Source: Mucilaginibacter paludis DSM 18603 (GTDB taxonomy: Bacteria; Bacteroidota; Bacteroidia; Sphingobacteriales; Sphingobacteriaceae). From it: 64,000 bases of DNA. The number at the start of each line of letters is the position of its first letter. The first letter of the stretch is position 1. Positions 53,823 through 62,614 of the stretch are shown one piece after another. The stretch spans positions 3,366,432 through 3,430,431 of the forward strand of contig NZ_CM001403.1 in the NCBI RefSeq assembly GCF_000166195.2, in the 5' to 3' direction. The notes beneath the pieces were generated by a model. The model made no database searches, had not been told where the DNA came from, and saw only the letters and a list, made by a program, of their open reading frames with translations. The translations under genes and the position numbers were made by a program.

Positions 53823-54950
53823 ATGGAAGTGATCAGCAATGACCAGTTACTGGTCTGTTGCCCTATATATTATCATGAGAAAACAATAACTATGAAAGGC
53901 CTTTTGCCGCTAACACACATGGAAGAATGCACACTGCTTAGGATGATGCCAGCCTCTCTGAGATCTTATGTTCCGGGATGGACTACTGCCGACGCTGAGA
54001 TATGCGATTACTCTTTTGGGGTCATTACCAGTCCGGAAACCACAGATAAAAAAGGCAATGCCTACACCTGCCGGATCAGTCAGATGGAGCGTCGGGAAAG
54101 ATTCATTACGGTTTTGGATGCCGGGACATATTTTATCCATATCCGGCTGAAGGGCGACGCAAAGGTTAATTTGATGGCTGAGGAAGATCGGGTAATGAGC
54201 GGCAGGACAATAGCCGTTCTTTACCTTCCGCCGGGTAAGATCATTTCAGAATTGTGTACCGGTATAGGTGGCTCTTTACTGATCAGGATCAACCCAGTTA
54301 TTGAGCAGTATGCCATTGACAGCCATATGCGGCAATTGTTGGATCAGGCCAGGCAATGCCCGCATGAACCTTTCCTGCTCCCGGTGGTCGGGGTTGATTT
54401 TTGGCTGGGTGCCATTGTCAACCTGCTGATGAACAATGGTAAGCATAAGCCATACAACCAGGATCTGTACAGTTTGCTGGACCGGCTGATCCGGCTCTAT
54501 TTGAATGAACTTAAACAGGATATTCCCCCGGATCATAAAAATAAACTTCAGCTTCAGGTATTGACCGGTGCCAGGATCGGTAAAAGTAAACTGGTCGAAG
54601 GCAGCGCCGCTTTTATAGACTACCATCACATCATACAATACCTGGAGCAGCACCTCAAATACAATTATGATAAAAGGGAGATCGCTTTAAAAAGTGAGCT
54701 GACAGTGAAGCAGTTCACCCGGTTGTTTGAGGATGGGTATGGCAAGTCTTACCAGGATGGCTATATAGAGCTGCGCATGATCCAGGCCTTACGCTTGACG
54801 GTGGCTGATGTCAAACTCAGCCAGATCGCTACCGCGATAGGCTATCATAATTTCGGCAGCTTCAGCAAAGCCTTTAGAAAATTTTTTGGCTATCCGGCTT
54901 CGCTGCTGCAATGGCCTTATTATAATAACGAAATACATCCCGATATATAA
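53823..54950 (+). CDS. AraC-family transcriptional regulator
   Basis: The 375-residue protein has an effector or oligomerisation domain (1-250) and a C-terminal AraC double helix-turn-helix (about 275-368): KREIALKSELTVKQFTRLFE is the first HTH, LSQIATAIGYHNFGSFSKAF the second, ending RKFFGYPASLLQW. It stands alone on the plus strand between the tra operon and the LanKC operon and could control either. The start ATG has only a poor ribosome binding site. Confidence 0.88.
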   Translation: MEVISNDQLLVCCPIYYHEKTITMKGLLPLTHMEECTLLRMMPASLRSYVPGWTTADAEICDYSFGVITSPETTDKKGNAYTCRISQMERRERFITVLDAGTYFIHIRLKGDAKVNLMAEEDRVMSGRTIAVLYLPPGKIISELCTGIGGSLLIRINPVIEQYAIDSHMRQLLDQARQCPHEPFLLPVVGVDFWLGAIVNLLMNNGKHKPYNQDLYSLLDRLIRLYLNELKQDIPPDHKNKLQLQVLTGARIGKSKLVEGSAAFIDYHHIIQYLEQHLKYNYDKREIALKSELTVKQFTRLFEDGYGKSYQDGYIELRMIQALRLTVADVKLSQIATAIGYHNFGSFSKAFRKFFGYPASLLQWPYYNNEIHPDI

Positions 54951-55575
54951 TCCCTTGAATAAAGGGACGTTGGGATAAACGTAATGGTAAGGTAGGATAA
55001 ACGTAAGTATTTGAACGAAAGAGAAAGCAATGTAGTTTTACTTTATCAAACGGTACGGAAAGGATCACAGTTAGTCAGCCAAAAGGAACAGCACCATGAG
55101 TTAAAAACATCAGCACACAGCACGGATCAACACTACAGCTTAGTTCAGCAATTCCCCATGTATAAATAATTACAGCAAGACCTTCCGGCAATGGAATGTC
55201 CTGTTGAACCGTATTGAACGGCTCCATTGATGTTCTTTGTCCGAGGGCACATATGGTATTATAGCGCTTCCTGTCGAGGGAGGGCTTTCTAACAGCAGGT
55301 AATGCACTTGCCGTCCATAGGTAACTATGGATAGCTATCGATCATTTTAAATAAAGAGGCTATATGAGAAAGGCTAACAGTATTCCTATGTCCAATATTC
55401 TTCAACCTGATCAGGATAGCCCATGAGGCATGAGTAATGTTGAGGTCGCCCGTTTGATCCGTACCCTTTTTCTACACTATTTCATCCTATACTGCAATAC
55501 CGGTATGGCAGGGCATGTCCTGATGATCCCTGCCAGCCGGGAACGCAGATCATTGTCAGAATTTTAATTTGAGCT
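54951..55575. other. Gene-free spacer before the LanKC operon
   Basis: I see no gene or strong terminator in these 625 bp, and no match to the Bacteroidetes promoter consensus close to the operon. Composition is mixed. This spacer is where the ICE backbone ends and the cargo begins, if the LanKC genes are cargo. Confidence 0.4.
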
Positions 55576-56073
55576 ATGAACAAAGAATTGAAATACGCAG
55601 GCTTTACAGTAATGCTGTTCGCAACCATCGTGTTCAGCGCCTGTAAAGGTGATCCCAAAGCGAGCCTGCCGGAATTTAGCTTATTGCTGCCGGACAGTAC
55701 CACGATATTGAATACAAAGGATATACCGGACGGCAAACCTATTGCGATCATTCATTTTAATGCCGACTGTGAGAACTGTCAGAAGGAAACAGAGCAGATA
55801 TTGAGCCACATGGATTCATTGAAGCAGGTACAGTTCTACTTTTTAACGACCGAGCGTTTTGAAAGGCTAAAAGTATTTAACCAGCACTACAAGCTGAAGA
55901 ACTATCCGAATATAACAGCCGGACAGGATTTCAATAGTTTTTATCCGGCACACATTCAAAACTGGTCTACGCCTTTGATGGCCCTTTATGACGGCGATAA
56001 AAAGCTGCGGATCGTTTATAAAGGGGCACCGCCAATGAGCGACCTAATCAAAAAAGTTGCAGAACTACAATAA
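55576..56073 (+). CDS. Thioredoxin-like lipoprotein
   Basis: The 165-residue protein has a lipoprotein signal with lipobox FSAC (Cys23). It has a thioredoxin-like fold with CENC at residues 65-68 after IIHFNAD, and a late proline in STPLMALYDGD. It should sit on the periplasmic side of a membrane and act on disulfides. It starts the operon of MauE-like, LanKC-like and peptide genes, with an 8-bp gap to the next gene. Confidence 0.85.
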   Translation: MNKELKYAGFTVMLFATIVFSACKGDPKASLPEFSLLLPDSTTILNTKDIPDGKPIAIIHFNADCENCQKETEQILSHMDSLKQVQFYFLTTERFERLKVFNQHYKLKNYPNITAGQDFNSFYPAHIQNWSTPLMALYDGDKKLRIVYKGAPPMSDLIKKVAELQ

Positions 56074-56081
56074 CTATTACC

Positions 56082-56540
56082 ATGAAAAAGCAGTCCATAA
56101 TCGAAACTATTGCCTTTGCATTTATTATCCTGTTTGTATATACCGCATTGAGCAAGCTATTTCTTTTCCGGGTGTATTTGTATGATTTAGGCAGGTCACC
56201 AGGTATTGAAAAATTTGCACCCGTATTGTCCATCTTGGTGCCAGGCTCAGAGCTATTAGTATCATTATGGCTTATACAATTAATTTTTGGAAGTAAGAAT
56301 AAGCGAGGCTTTTATGGTGCGCTTGCGCTCATGTCAATATTTACTTTGTATGTAGCATATATTCTCATATTCACCACAAAGAGACCATGTACCTGTGGGG
56401 GTATTATTAGGGAATTGTCCTGGCCGCAGCACTTCATCTTTAATTTGTGTTTTACAGGCCTGGCTATATGGGGCATTTGGCTCCAACGAAGGCAAAAAAC
56501 AGCAAATGATACCAACGCCACAATATTGAGTTATAGTTAG
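56082..56540 (+). CDS. MauE/DoxX-like redox membrane protein
   Basis: The 152-residue protein has four transmembrane helices (about 8-25, 48-70, 75-95, 118-138) and the cysteine motif CTCGGIIRELSWPQHFIFN of Bacteroidetes MauE-like proteins, which help form disulfides in exported proteins. With its thioredoxin-like neighbour it makes a two-part membrane thiol pathway that may act on the cysteine-rich peptides encoded downstream. Confidence 0.82.
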   Translation: MKKQSIIETIAFAFIILFVYTALSKLFLFRVYLYDLGRSPGIEKFAPVLSILVPGSELLVSLWLIQLIFGSKNKRGFYGALALMSIFTLYVAYILIFTTKRPCTCGGIIRELSWPQHFIFNLCFTGLAIWGIWLQRRQKTANDTNATILSYS

Positions 56541-56555
56541 CATATAAATCCAGTT

Positions 56556-59045
56556 ATGAAAATTTTGGACATGCGACCATTGATGCCTGATGATCCTGCA
56601 CTGCTGGATAATGGAACCTGTAATTATGCAGATGTCCTAAAATTTCATGGTATTGAATACAACACTGAAGGGTACTACCTGGTAAGTGGCTCCCCGGTGA
56701 ACAATGACAAGATTATAACAGTATCAATTATTCGTTCACAATTGGCTGAGGCGTTGATTTTATTGATCCCGGTGTTACGTGCGGAGAGATTGCCTTTCCG
56801 CTTGATCAAAAATTTTGAAACGGCGAAATTGGTATTAAACGGGATCACAGGCTTTGAAAATATTGGAAAGGTATTGATGGTCTACTTACCGTCTGCCCAG
56901 AACGCTGAGCATATGATCCAAAAGCTGGTTGCACTCACATCAGGGTTTACCGGCCCGGCAGTACCAGGACAGAAATATTGCGGGGGTGCGATCTATACTT
57001 ACCATTATAACTTCGAGAATGTAGCTGAATTGGTTTTTCCCAAAGAGCCGGAACAACGTGTCTTCCAGCATAAATACAAGGTGCTTTCAAATCTCAAACC
57101 GGGAGTTAAGGGCGCTGTATATTATGGGATTTATGTAAAGGGGCTTTTCCGGGTTTCTAAGTGTATAATTAAAGAAGGCAAAAAAGACATGTGGTCTGAC
57201 GATGCAGGAAGGGACATGAGGATTCGCCTGGATTGGCAAAAACGTATCCATGATGACCTTACGGGGTTGGTCAGTGTACCGCGAATTATAGACCTGTTTG
57301 AGCATGAGGACAACGCTTACCTGGTCATGGAGTTTATTAAGGGTAGATCACTGGATCAGGTGATCTATGATTTACTGAACGGACGAAGCTGGTTGCAACT
57401 GGAGCTGAAGGGCCGCTATCAATTGATTGATCTGCTGGCTAAGGTACTGGAGTGCGTGAGGGTGCTGCACGAAAAAGGTTATGTACATCGGGATCTGACA
57501 CCGGTTAATTTTATGCTGAATGATAAGGGGTGGCTTTATATGATCGACCTGGAGCTGGCTTACCAAACGAAGGTTTGCTATCCCCTTCCTGCCTTTGAAT
57601 TAGGCACGGCCGGTTTTATGTCGCCTGAACAGCAGAAAGGCGAAGAACCGACCATACAGGAGGATATATACGCTTTGGGCGGATTGATGGTCGTTTTCCT
57701 GACGGGTTTGCCGCCTGTCAAGTTCGATCAGGCGAACCCGGAAAAACTGGCTGATGGCCTGGGATTTTTAATCGGAAGTGATCAAATGAGTGCTATCATA
57801 GCTGCATGTTTTGAACCTAAACCGGATGACAGGCCGGGATTAGCACAGATCACAGAAGCATTAAGGGCCTTCAGGTCAGAGCAACCGAAGAGCAGCTTTG
57901 AATTTGGAGATCTGAAGCTCGAAATTGATAATAAGGAGCTGATACGTTTTGCGATCAACGCGCTGACCCGGCAGGAATTTACGATGAATAAGGGGCTATT
58001 AAAGATTTTGAATGCGGCAGACCACCGCACGTCCAATATCAGGCAAACGGGTAGTTACTCCGCTGGACTGGCAAGTCCGATCACAGGTATCTTGTATGTC
58101 CTATCGCTGGCTCCTGATCTGGTCGATGCTGAAGTAAAAGGCTTTCTATCCGAATACCTGGATAAGAACAGAGAGGCGTTTTTAAACAGCGGAAGAAGTG
58201 ATATTCCTGGTCTTTTTTCTGGAAGGGCAGGTAAAGCGTTGGCTATAGATCGTGCGATGCGATTGGCCGTGCTGGAGGTAACACCTCAATACCAGAGCTT
58301 GATAGAGGAAAATATCAGGCAGACGACGACCATTTTAAATCTGGCGGACGGAGTTGCAGGCCAGCTTTTGGCAACGTTGCTAATTTCAAAACCCGATCAA
58401 CAAGACGAAATTGCCAATAGAATCGCGGTACTATTCCAACTCTTAAGGGACGCACAATTACCGGACGGTTCATGGAATGTCGGCAACGGCCCGGATGGAA
58501 AAACAAGGGTCGGCCTGGGTTACGGGGTATCGGGAATTATACTCAGCCTGTTACTTCATGAATCACGGTATCCTTCCGCAGAAGCAAAAGCTGGTATTAC
58601 GAAAGGTTTAGGCTGGCTTGCAAAGAACAGCGAAACAAAAGATTACAGCCTGATGAATGGTTTTAACGGTGTGGCTTTGGTATTCACTCTGGCTTTTAAG
58701 CAATATGGAGATCAGCAACATTTGCTGGCCGCAGAACGATTACTGCGTAAAAATGAAGCATTCCCGGTTTACGTGGACAACGGAGTGGCATTTGGACTAT
58801 GTGGCTTAGGACTGGTTTACGGGTTAGCAGCTGGCGTAAGTGACAATGAACAATGGCGGTTGAGGGCACTTTGGATATATACTTTGCTTGTAAAAATCAA
58901 TTTGCGACCGGAGCGCAAGCAAATTTCCTGGAACATGAAAGGTGTGCCGGAACATGACGCCTCATTGTTGACGGGGAATACAGGTGTAATTCTCTTTTTG
59001 TTACAAGGGCTGGCCAAAGAACGTAACCAGGAAATCAAACATTAA
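56556..59045 (+). CDS. Class III lanthipeptide synthetase-like protein (LanKC)
   Basis: The 829-residue protein has the three-part LanKC plan. Residues 1-200 match the N-terminal lyase-like domain (KIITVSIIRSQLAEALILLI, LRAERLPFRLIKNFETAKLV, CGGAIYTYHYNF). Residues 210-450 are a kinase domain with HRD at 311-313, Asn318 and MIDLE. Residues 470-829 are a LanC-like alpha toroid with GLGYGVSGI, NGFNGVAL and GNTGVILFL repeats. The zinc ligands of classical LanC are not seen; one Cys749 is present in GLCGLG, as in class III enzymes, which often lack the site. Such enzymes phosphorylate Ser/Thr, eliminate phosphate and add Cys. The likely substrates are the two peptides directly downstream. Confidence 0.88.
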   Translation: MKILDMRPLMPDDPALLDNGTCNYADVLKFHGIEYNTEGYYLVSGSPVNNDKIITVSIIRSQLAEALILLIPVLRAERLPFRLIKNFETAKLVLNGITGFENIGKVLMVYLPSAQNAEHMIQKLVALTSGFTGPAVPGQKYCGGAIYTYHYNFENVAELVFPKEPEQRVFQHKYKVLSNLKPGVKGAVYYGIYVKGLFRVSKCIIKEGKKDMWSDDAGRDMRIRLDWQKRIHDDLTGLVSVPRIIDLFEHEDNAYLVMEFIKGRSLDQVIYDLLNGRSWLQLELKGRYQLIDLLAKVLECVRVLHEKGYVHRDLTPVNFMLNDKGWLYMIDLELAYQTKVCYPLPAFELGTAGFMSPEQQKGEEPTIQEDIYALGGLMVVFLTGLPPVKFDQANPEKLADGLGFLIGSDQMSAIIAACFEPKPDDRPGLAQITEALRAFRSEQPKSSFEFGDLKLEIDNKELIRFAINALTRQEFTMNKGLLKILNAADHRTSNIRQTGSYSAGLASPITGILYVLSLAPDLVDAEVKGFLSEYLDKNREAFLNSGRSDIPGLFSGRAGKALAIDRAMRLAVLEVTPQYQSLIEENIRQTTTILNLADGVAGQLLATLLISKPDQQDEIANRIAVLFQLLRDAQLPDGSWNVGNGPDGKTRVGLGYGVSGIILSLLLHESRYPSAEAKAGITKGLGWLAKNSETKDYSLMNGFNGVALVFTLAFKQYGDQQHLLAAERLLRKNEAFPVYVDNGVAFGLCGLGLVYGLAAGVSDNEQWRLRALWIYTLLVKINLRPERKQISWNMKGVPEHDASLLTGNTGVILFLLQGLAKERNQEIKH

Positions 59046-59055
59046 ACTGATAGAA

Positions 59056-59313
59056 ATGATCAAATCTAAACTGTTGGGTGTTATAAGCGCTTTATCATTA
59101 GCTATCGGCGGCGCACTGGCGAAAACGAATTATCATTTTGCACAAGTATATTATTACACGGTAGCAAGTGTATGCACTGCCACACCGTTACTTGATAAAA
59201 TGTGCCCTATTGGTGGTGTAGGTTGCCTATATGAGACATCACCAGGCAATTTTCATCAATTGTATGCAACAAATAGTTGCAGTCCGAGTTCGAGTTTACG
59301 GGAAGACGATTAA
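59056..59313 (+). CDS. Exported four-cysteine peptide 1 (DUF6520-like), possible RiPP precursor
   Basis: The 85-residue product has a hydrophobic N-terminal segment ending near ALAK, a YYYTVASVC block and four cysteines in VCTATPLLDKMC, GGVGC and NSC. It starts 10 bp after the LanKC stop. It is a close relative of peptide 2 with identical cysteine spacing. It looks like the short exported Bacteroidetes proteins called DUF6520 (from memory). Ser and Thr beside the cysteines make thioether formation conceivable, but a Sec-type N-terminus is unlike usual lanthipeptide leaders. Confidence 0.82.
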   Translation: MIKSKLLGVISALSLAIGGALAKTNYHFAQVYYYTVASVCTATPLLDKMCPIGGVGCLYETSPGNFHQLYATNSCSPSSSLREDD

Positions 59314-59415
59314 TACAAAATATGCGCATAATGCCTTTATGCAGAAGGCACAGGGTTAGCTGAAAACCTGTAATAGAGTAGGCAAAATTCAAATCAAAAC
59401 AAAAATCTAAATTTT

Positions 59416-59667
59416 ATGAAACGTTCTAAAATCGCAATCTTAGCAGGTACATTAATGTTAGCAGTTGGTGGTGCTTTTGCTTCTGCAAAAACACACGTTG
59501 CACAGATTTACTATTATACTGTGGCCAGTGTGTGTACCGCAACACAGCCGATTGATAAAAATTGTCAACTGGGTGGTACTGGATGTACATTTGAAACCTC
59601 TCCAGGCAACTTTGAACAACTCTATGCGACTGCCGCATGTAGCCCTTCATCATCCCTTCAACCATAG
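59416..59667 (+). CDS. Exported four-cysteine peptide 2 (DUF6520-like), possible RiPP precursor
   Basis: The 83-residue paralogue of peptide 1 reads YYYTVASVCTATQPIDKNC with GGTGC and AACSPSSSL. Signal-like N-terminus MKRSKIAILAGTLMLAVGGA ends near ASAK. TSPGNF and QLYAT are also kept in both. The gene is followed by a terminator at 59679-59708. The 102-bp gap before it shows no hairpin, so co-transcription with peptide 1 is likely. Confidence 0.82.
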   Translation: MKRSKIAILAGTLMLAVGGAFASAKTHVAQIYYYTVASVCTATQPIDKNCQLGGTGCTFETSPGNFEQLYATAACSPSSSLQP

Positions 59668-59678
59668 ATTGGTTATTT

Positions 59679-59708
59679 AATAGTTATCGGGTAATCCCGA
59701 TAACTATT
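59679..59708. terminator. Bidirectional terminator between convergent operons
   Basis: Perfect 13-bp arms aatagttatcggg and cccgataactatt with a 4-nt loop separate the peptide genes from the convergent TlpA-like gene. Confidence 0.85.
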
Positions 59709-59731
59709 ATTCTTATTTAACTTAAATAGCA

Positions 59732-61126
59732 TTAATTATTCGATATAACAATGCTATTTAATTCTTTCTCACTCAGCACCAAATCAAAACCATTTCGATT
59801 AAACGCATCCTTGACATCTTGAAAATCAGTCATAAATGCTTTGATGGACATATCTACGTTAAAGCTCAATCCGGTATCATTAATCAATGGCGGTATCAAA
59901 TCTAAATTTTTATACATATCCTTAAATGGACTTTGGCAAACATCCCTACCCTTTATAATTTGGTCGATAGAGACATTTGTATAATTATACCCTTCGTAAG
60001 GTCCAAATGATTTAATTTCCTGTTTTTGACCTGTTGTTTTCAACTGTGCGACCCGTTGTTTATCAATCACGACAAGCTTCCACACTTTAACTTTACGTAA
60101 TTCCACCTTCGATTTAAAGCCGAAATACCGCTGTAAATCTTCTTGGAATAAATGCCGCATGAATTCAATATTACCCTTTTTTGGTTCAACCTTTAGACTA
60201 TAACAATACATGTTCTCACCCGTAAGAAGTTTCTTCGGCTCAAATAACGCCGAATCAATATTTTCTAATATAATGTTCTTATTGAGTACACCAAAAAAAG
60301 CACTGTTCGCATCCCAGCTTTCTTGCCCAAAATATGCTACACGCAGCATCGAAGGAATATCAAGCCCGTAAGTTTCACCCCAACCAGGAACTCGATCTGC
60401 ACGATTTCTAAACCCAAAATAGTTATACTCAGGTAACCCAGCTACCCACCTCTTTAACAACGATCTCGCTATAAAATCAGTATCGTTTCCGCCATTAATG
60501 AATTTCCCACTGGATAATAATGGGAGATTTTTATCATAAGCAAATTCCTTCAATTTGCCTTCGCCTATCGAATAAGCATACTCCAAGTTTGGCTTTTTAC
60601 CCTCAATAATTTGACGTAATTGAGCGGAATCCAACGAGTAAGTTTTGGCTTGCACAATTCCTTTGGGGTCAATGACCAAAATATGGGGTAAAGCATAAAC
60701 GTGTATTTGATCGTATAACGTACTATCGAAAGCTACAGTAAAGCTTAATCCCAATTTTTTTTTATAAAGTTCATACAAGCGCTTCGTTTTAGCTTCGGAA
60801 GTTCTTGAATCCTTTTTACCATCGTGTGCGCCGATCATAATTAACTGAACCTTGTCACCGAAAGTATGACTGATTTTATTCATTTTTGGAAAGCTGTTTA
60901 GGCAACCTCCGCAAGTAATGGCCCAAAAATCCAGAACGAGCCATTTGCCCCTAAATTCATCCGTCGATACCCTTGCCTTTGAATAATTTACAATATCGGT
61001 AAAGGTGTAGTTTTCAAAAGTATCGCCAATTTTAGGATATGGTGTCTTCTGCTGTGCACACAGGTATAATGGAGAGGCCGCGATGATGCAAATCATCATT
61101 GCGAAATATATCAATATTCTTTTCAT
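59732..61126 (-). CDS. TlpA-like thiol-disulfide oxidoreductase
   Basis: The 464-residue protein is exported (signal peptide ending LCAQQ) with a TlpA/AhpC-type thioredoxin domain at residues 30-170 (LVLDFWAITCGGCLNSFP; redox Cys72 and Cys75). A long C-terminal domain of unknown fold follows. It begins 8 bp after the SusD-like gene, and TlpA/redoxin proteins are commonly part of SusC/SusD operons. Its convergence with the thiol-rich LanKC operon is noted under findings. Confidence 0.88.
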   Translation of the reverse strand: MKRILIYFAMMICIIAASPLYLCAQQKTPYPKIGDTFENYTFTDIVNYSKARVSTDEFRGKWLVLDFWAITCGGCLNSFPKMNKISHTFGDKVQLIMIGAHDGKKDSRTSEAKTKRLYELYKKKLGLSFTVAFDSTLYDQIHVYALPHILVIDPKGIVQAKTYSLDSAQLRQIIEGKKPNLEYAYSIGEGKLKEFAYDKNLPLLSSGKFINGGNDTDFIARSLLKRWVAGLPEYNYFGFRNRADRVPGWGETYGLDIPSMLRVAYFGQESWDANSAFFGVLNKNIILENIDSALFEPKKLLTGENMYCYSLKVEPKKGNIEFMRHLFQEDLQRYFGFKSKVELRKVKVWKLVVIDKQRVAQLKTTGQKQEIKSFGPYEGYNYTNVSIDQIIKGRDVCQSPFKDMYKNLDLIPPLINDTGLSFNVDMSIKAFMTDFQDVKDAFNRNGFDLVLSEKELNSIVISNN

Positions 61127-61134
61127 CGCTGCTA

Positions 61135-62571
61135 TTATTTGTACCCTAAATTCTGTGTCAACTGATTATCGTTATCTCTGTCTTTTTGTGGGATAGGAAA
61201 TAATTGAAAATTCGTATCCCATGCACCAAGCTTAATAGGTGTAACGATTTTCATTACCTCATCTACTTTCCCGGTGCGCTTCAGATCCAGCCAGCGGTGT
61301 CCGTATTCGCAGAACAATTCAGTTTGACGTTCTTTTAGAATTGCGGATAATAAATCGGGCTTTGAAATTGTGGGATTAGTATTTTTGATCAGCAACAATC
61401 CGGCCCTCTTACGAATGACATCTATATCATCTATAGCGCCCGACAAATTATCCTGCAATGCCCTGGCCTCTGCCCTGATTAAGTATTGTTCCGACAAGCG
61501 AAGTACAGTAGAGTATTCTGTAATGGTAGCAGAACTGGCTACCTGATATTTATAGGGATAGTAATAATCGATTTTCGGCGTTACGGTCGCGTCAGTGAAT
61601 TTCCCGATCCAACTTGTCTTTCTTTGATCAGTAGCTTCAAAAGCAGCAAGCAATTGAGGGCTGAGTGTGGATGAATTGATATTATTCAACTGAGGTTTGG
61701 CAGTGAGAATAAAATAAGCTCCTTCGTAAGTATTTCGATTTTGAGTTGGCGTGGGCATCATCAGCTGCCAGATGCTTTCCACACTATTCTTTTTAAATAC
61801 GCCGTCCAGCGGTGCAATGTCAAAGGTGGGCTTATTATTAATAACCAGGTTCGCAGCCTGTTCCGCCTCGCTATATTTATTCGTAAACAAATAAACCCTG
61901 GCAAGTAGAGCAACAGCCGCGTATTTATTCGGTCTAACGCGTTCAGTTGTGGTCGTCAGGCCATTAGCACCAACAAAATTGGGGTTTAAATTTTGCTGGG
62001 CAATTTTAAGGTCTGCAATAACTTGATCATAAACAGCCGCTCCCGGTGTTCGGGCTAACCTTGAATTAATGAGATAATCTGTCTGCAAAACCAACGGCAC
62101 GTCGCCGAACAAATTGGTCAAATAGAAATGCCAGTAAGCACGTATAAATAATGCTTCGCCGGTAAGCTGTATTTTAACGTCTTGCGAAAGGCTGGTTGAT
62201 TTTTCGCATCCTTCAATTACAGCATTTGCCTGATAAATACAGTTATAGCCGAGTGTCCAAATATCATTGGTCAATGCATCTGAAGGGGCCAAACTGTTCG
62301 AGTAAACTTGCTTTATATTGAGTGCAGTTGAATATGTAGTTAATTCATCCGAACATAAACCTAAGTACAATGCGGTGATATAAGGATTAACATCACCTGA
62401 AGTATTCATTTTCGTGTATATAGCCGTCATGGCTGTATTCGCCGTTTCATTATCGGCGAAAGCTAACGCTGTGCTCAGTTTATTCTTTGGCGGGTCTATC
62501 TCTACAAATTTACTGCACGAGGTAAAGGCAGTGAGCAGTAAAACTGCGATAAAATAATATTTTGGGGTCAT
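61135..62571 (-). CDS. SusD/RagB-family nutrient-binding lipoprotein
   Basis: The 478-residue protein has a lipoprotein signal (LTAFTSC, Cys19) and the helical SusD plan: DNETANTAMTAIYTKMNTSG, TGEALFIRAYWHFYLTNLFG, KYAAVALLARVYLFTNKYSE, and the C-terminal ERQTELFCEYGHRWLDLKRT motif. SusD caps the SusC pore and binds the ligand. The ligand cannot be inferred, because no glycosidase is present in the operon as far as visible. Confidence 0.93.
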   Translation of the reverse strand: MTPKYYFIAVLLLTAFTSCSKFVEIDPPKNKLSTALAFADNETANTAMTAIYTKMNTSGDVNPYITALYLGLCSDELTTYSTALNIKQVYSNSLAPSDALTNDIWTLGYNCIYQANAVIEGCEKSTSLSQDVKIQLTGEALFIRAYWHFYLTNLFGDVPLVLQTDYLINSRLARTPGAAVYDQVIADLKIAQQNLNPNFVGANGLTTTTERVRPNKYAAVALLARVYLFTNKYSEAEQAANLVINNKPTFDIAPLDGVFKKNSVESIWQLMMPTPTQNRNTYEGAYFILTAKPQLNNINSSTLSPQLLAAFEATDQRKTSWIGKFTDATVTPKIDYYYPYKYQVASSATITEYSTVLRLSEQYLIRAEARALQDNLSGAIDDIDVIRKRAGLLLIKNTNPTISKPDLLSAILKERQTELFCEYGHRWLDLKRTGKVDEVMKIVTPIKLGAWDTNFQLFPIPQKDRDNDNQLTQNLGYK

Positions 62572-62614
62572 AGTGGTTACGATAAAGTGATAATATATTT
62601 TATGCTATAGAAAA

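Larger units (their letters stand above)
31931..54950. mobile_element. Integrative conjugative element, left part (right end not found)
   Basis: A tyrosine integrase next to a tRNA 3' fragment is followed by a complete-looking tra operon (traN to traE) of the Bacteroidetes type IV secretion class and by an AraC regulator. Relaxase, coupling protein and the right att site of this ICE are not seen up to 64000. They must lie beyond, or in cargo I cannot delimit. The end coordinate given is the minimum extent. Confidence 0.7.
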
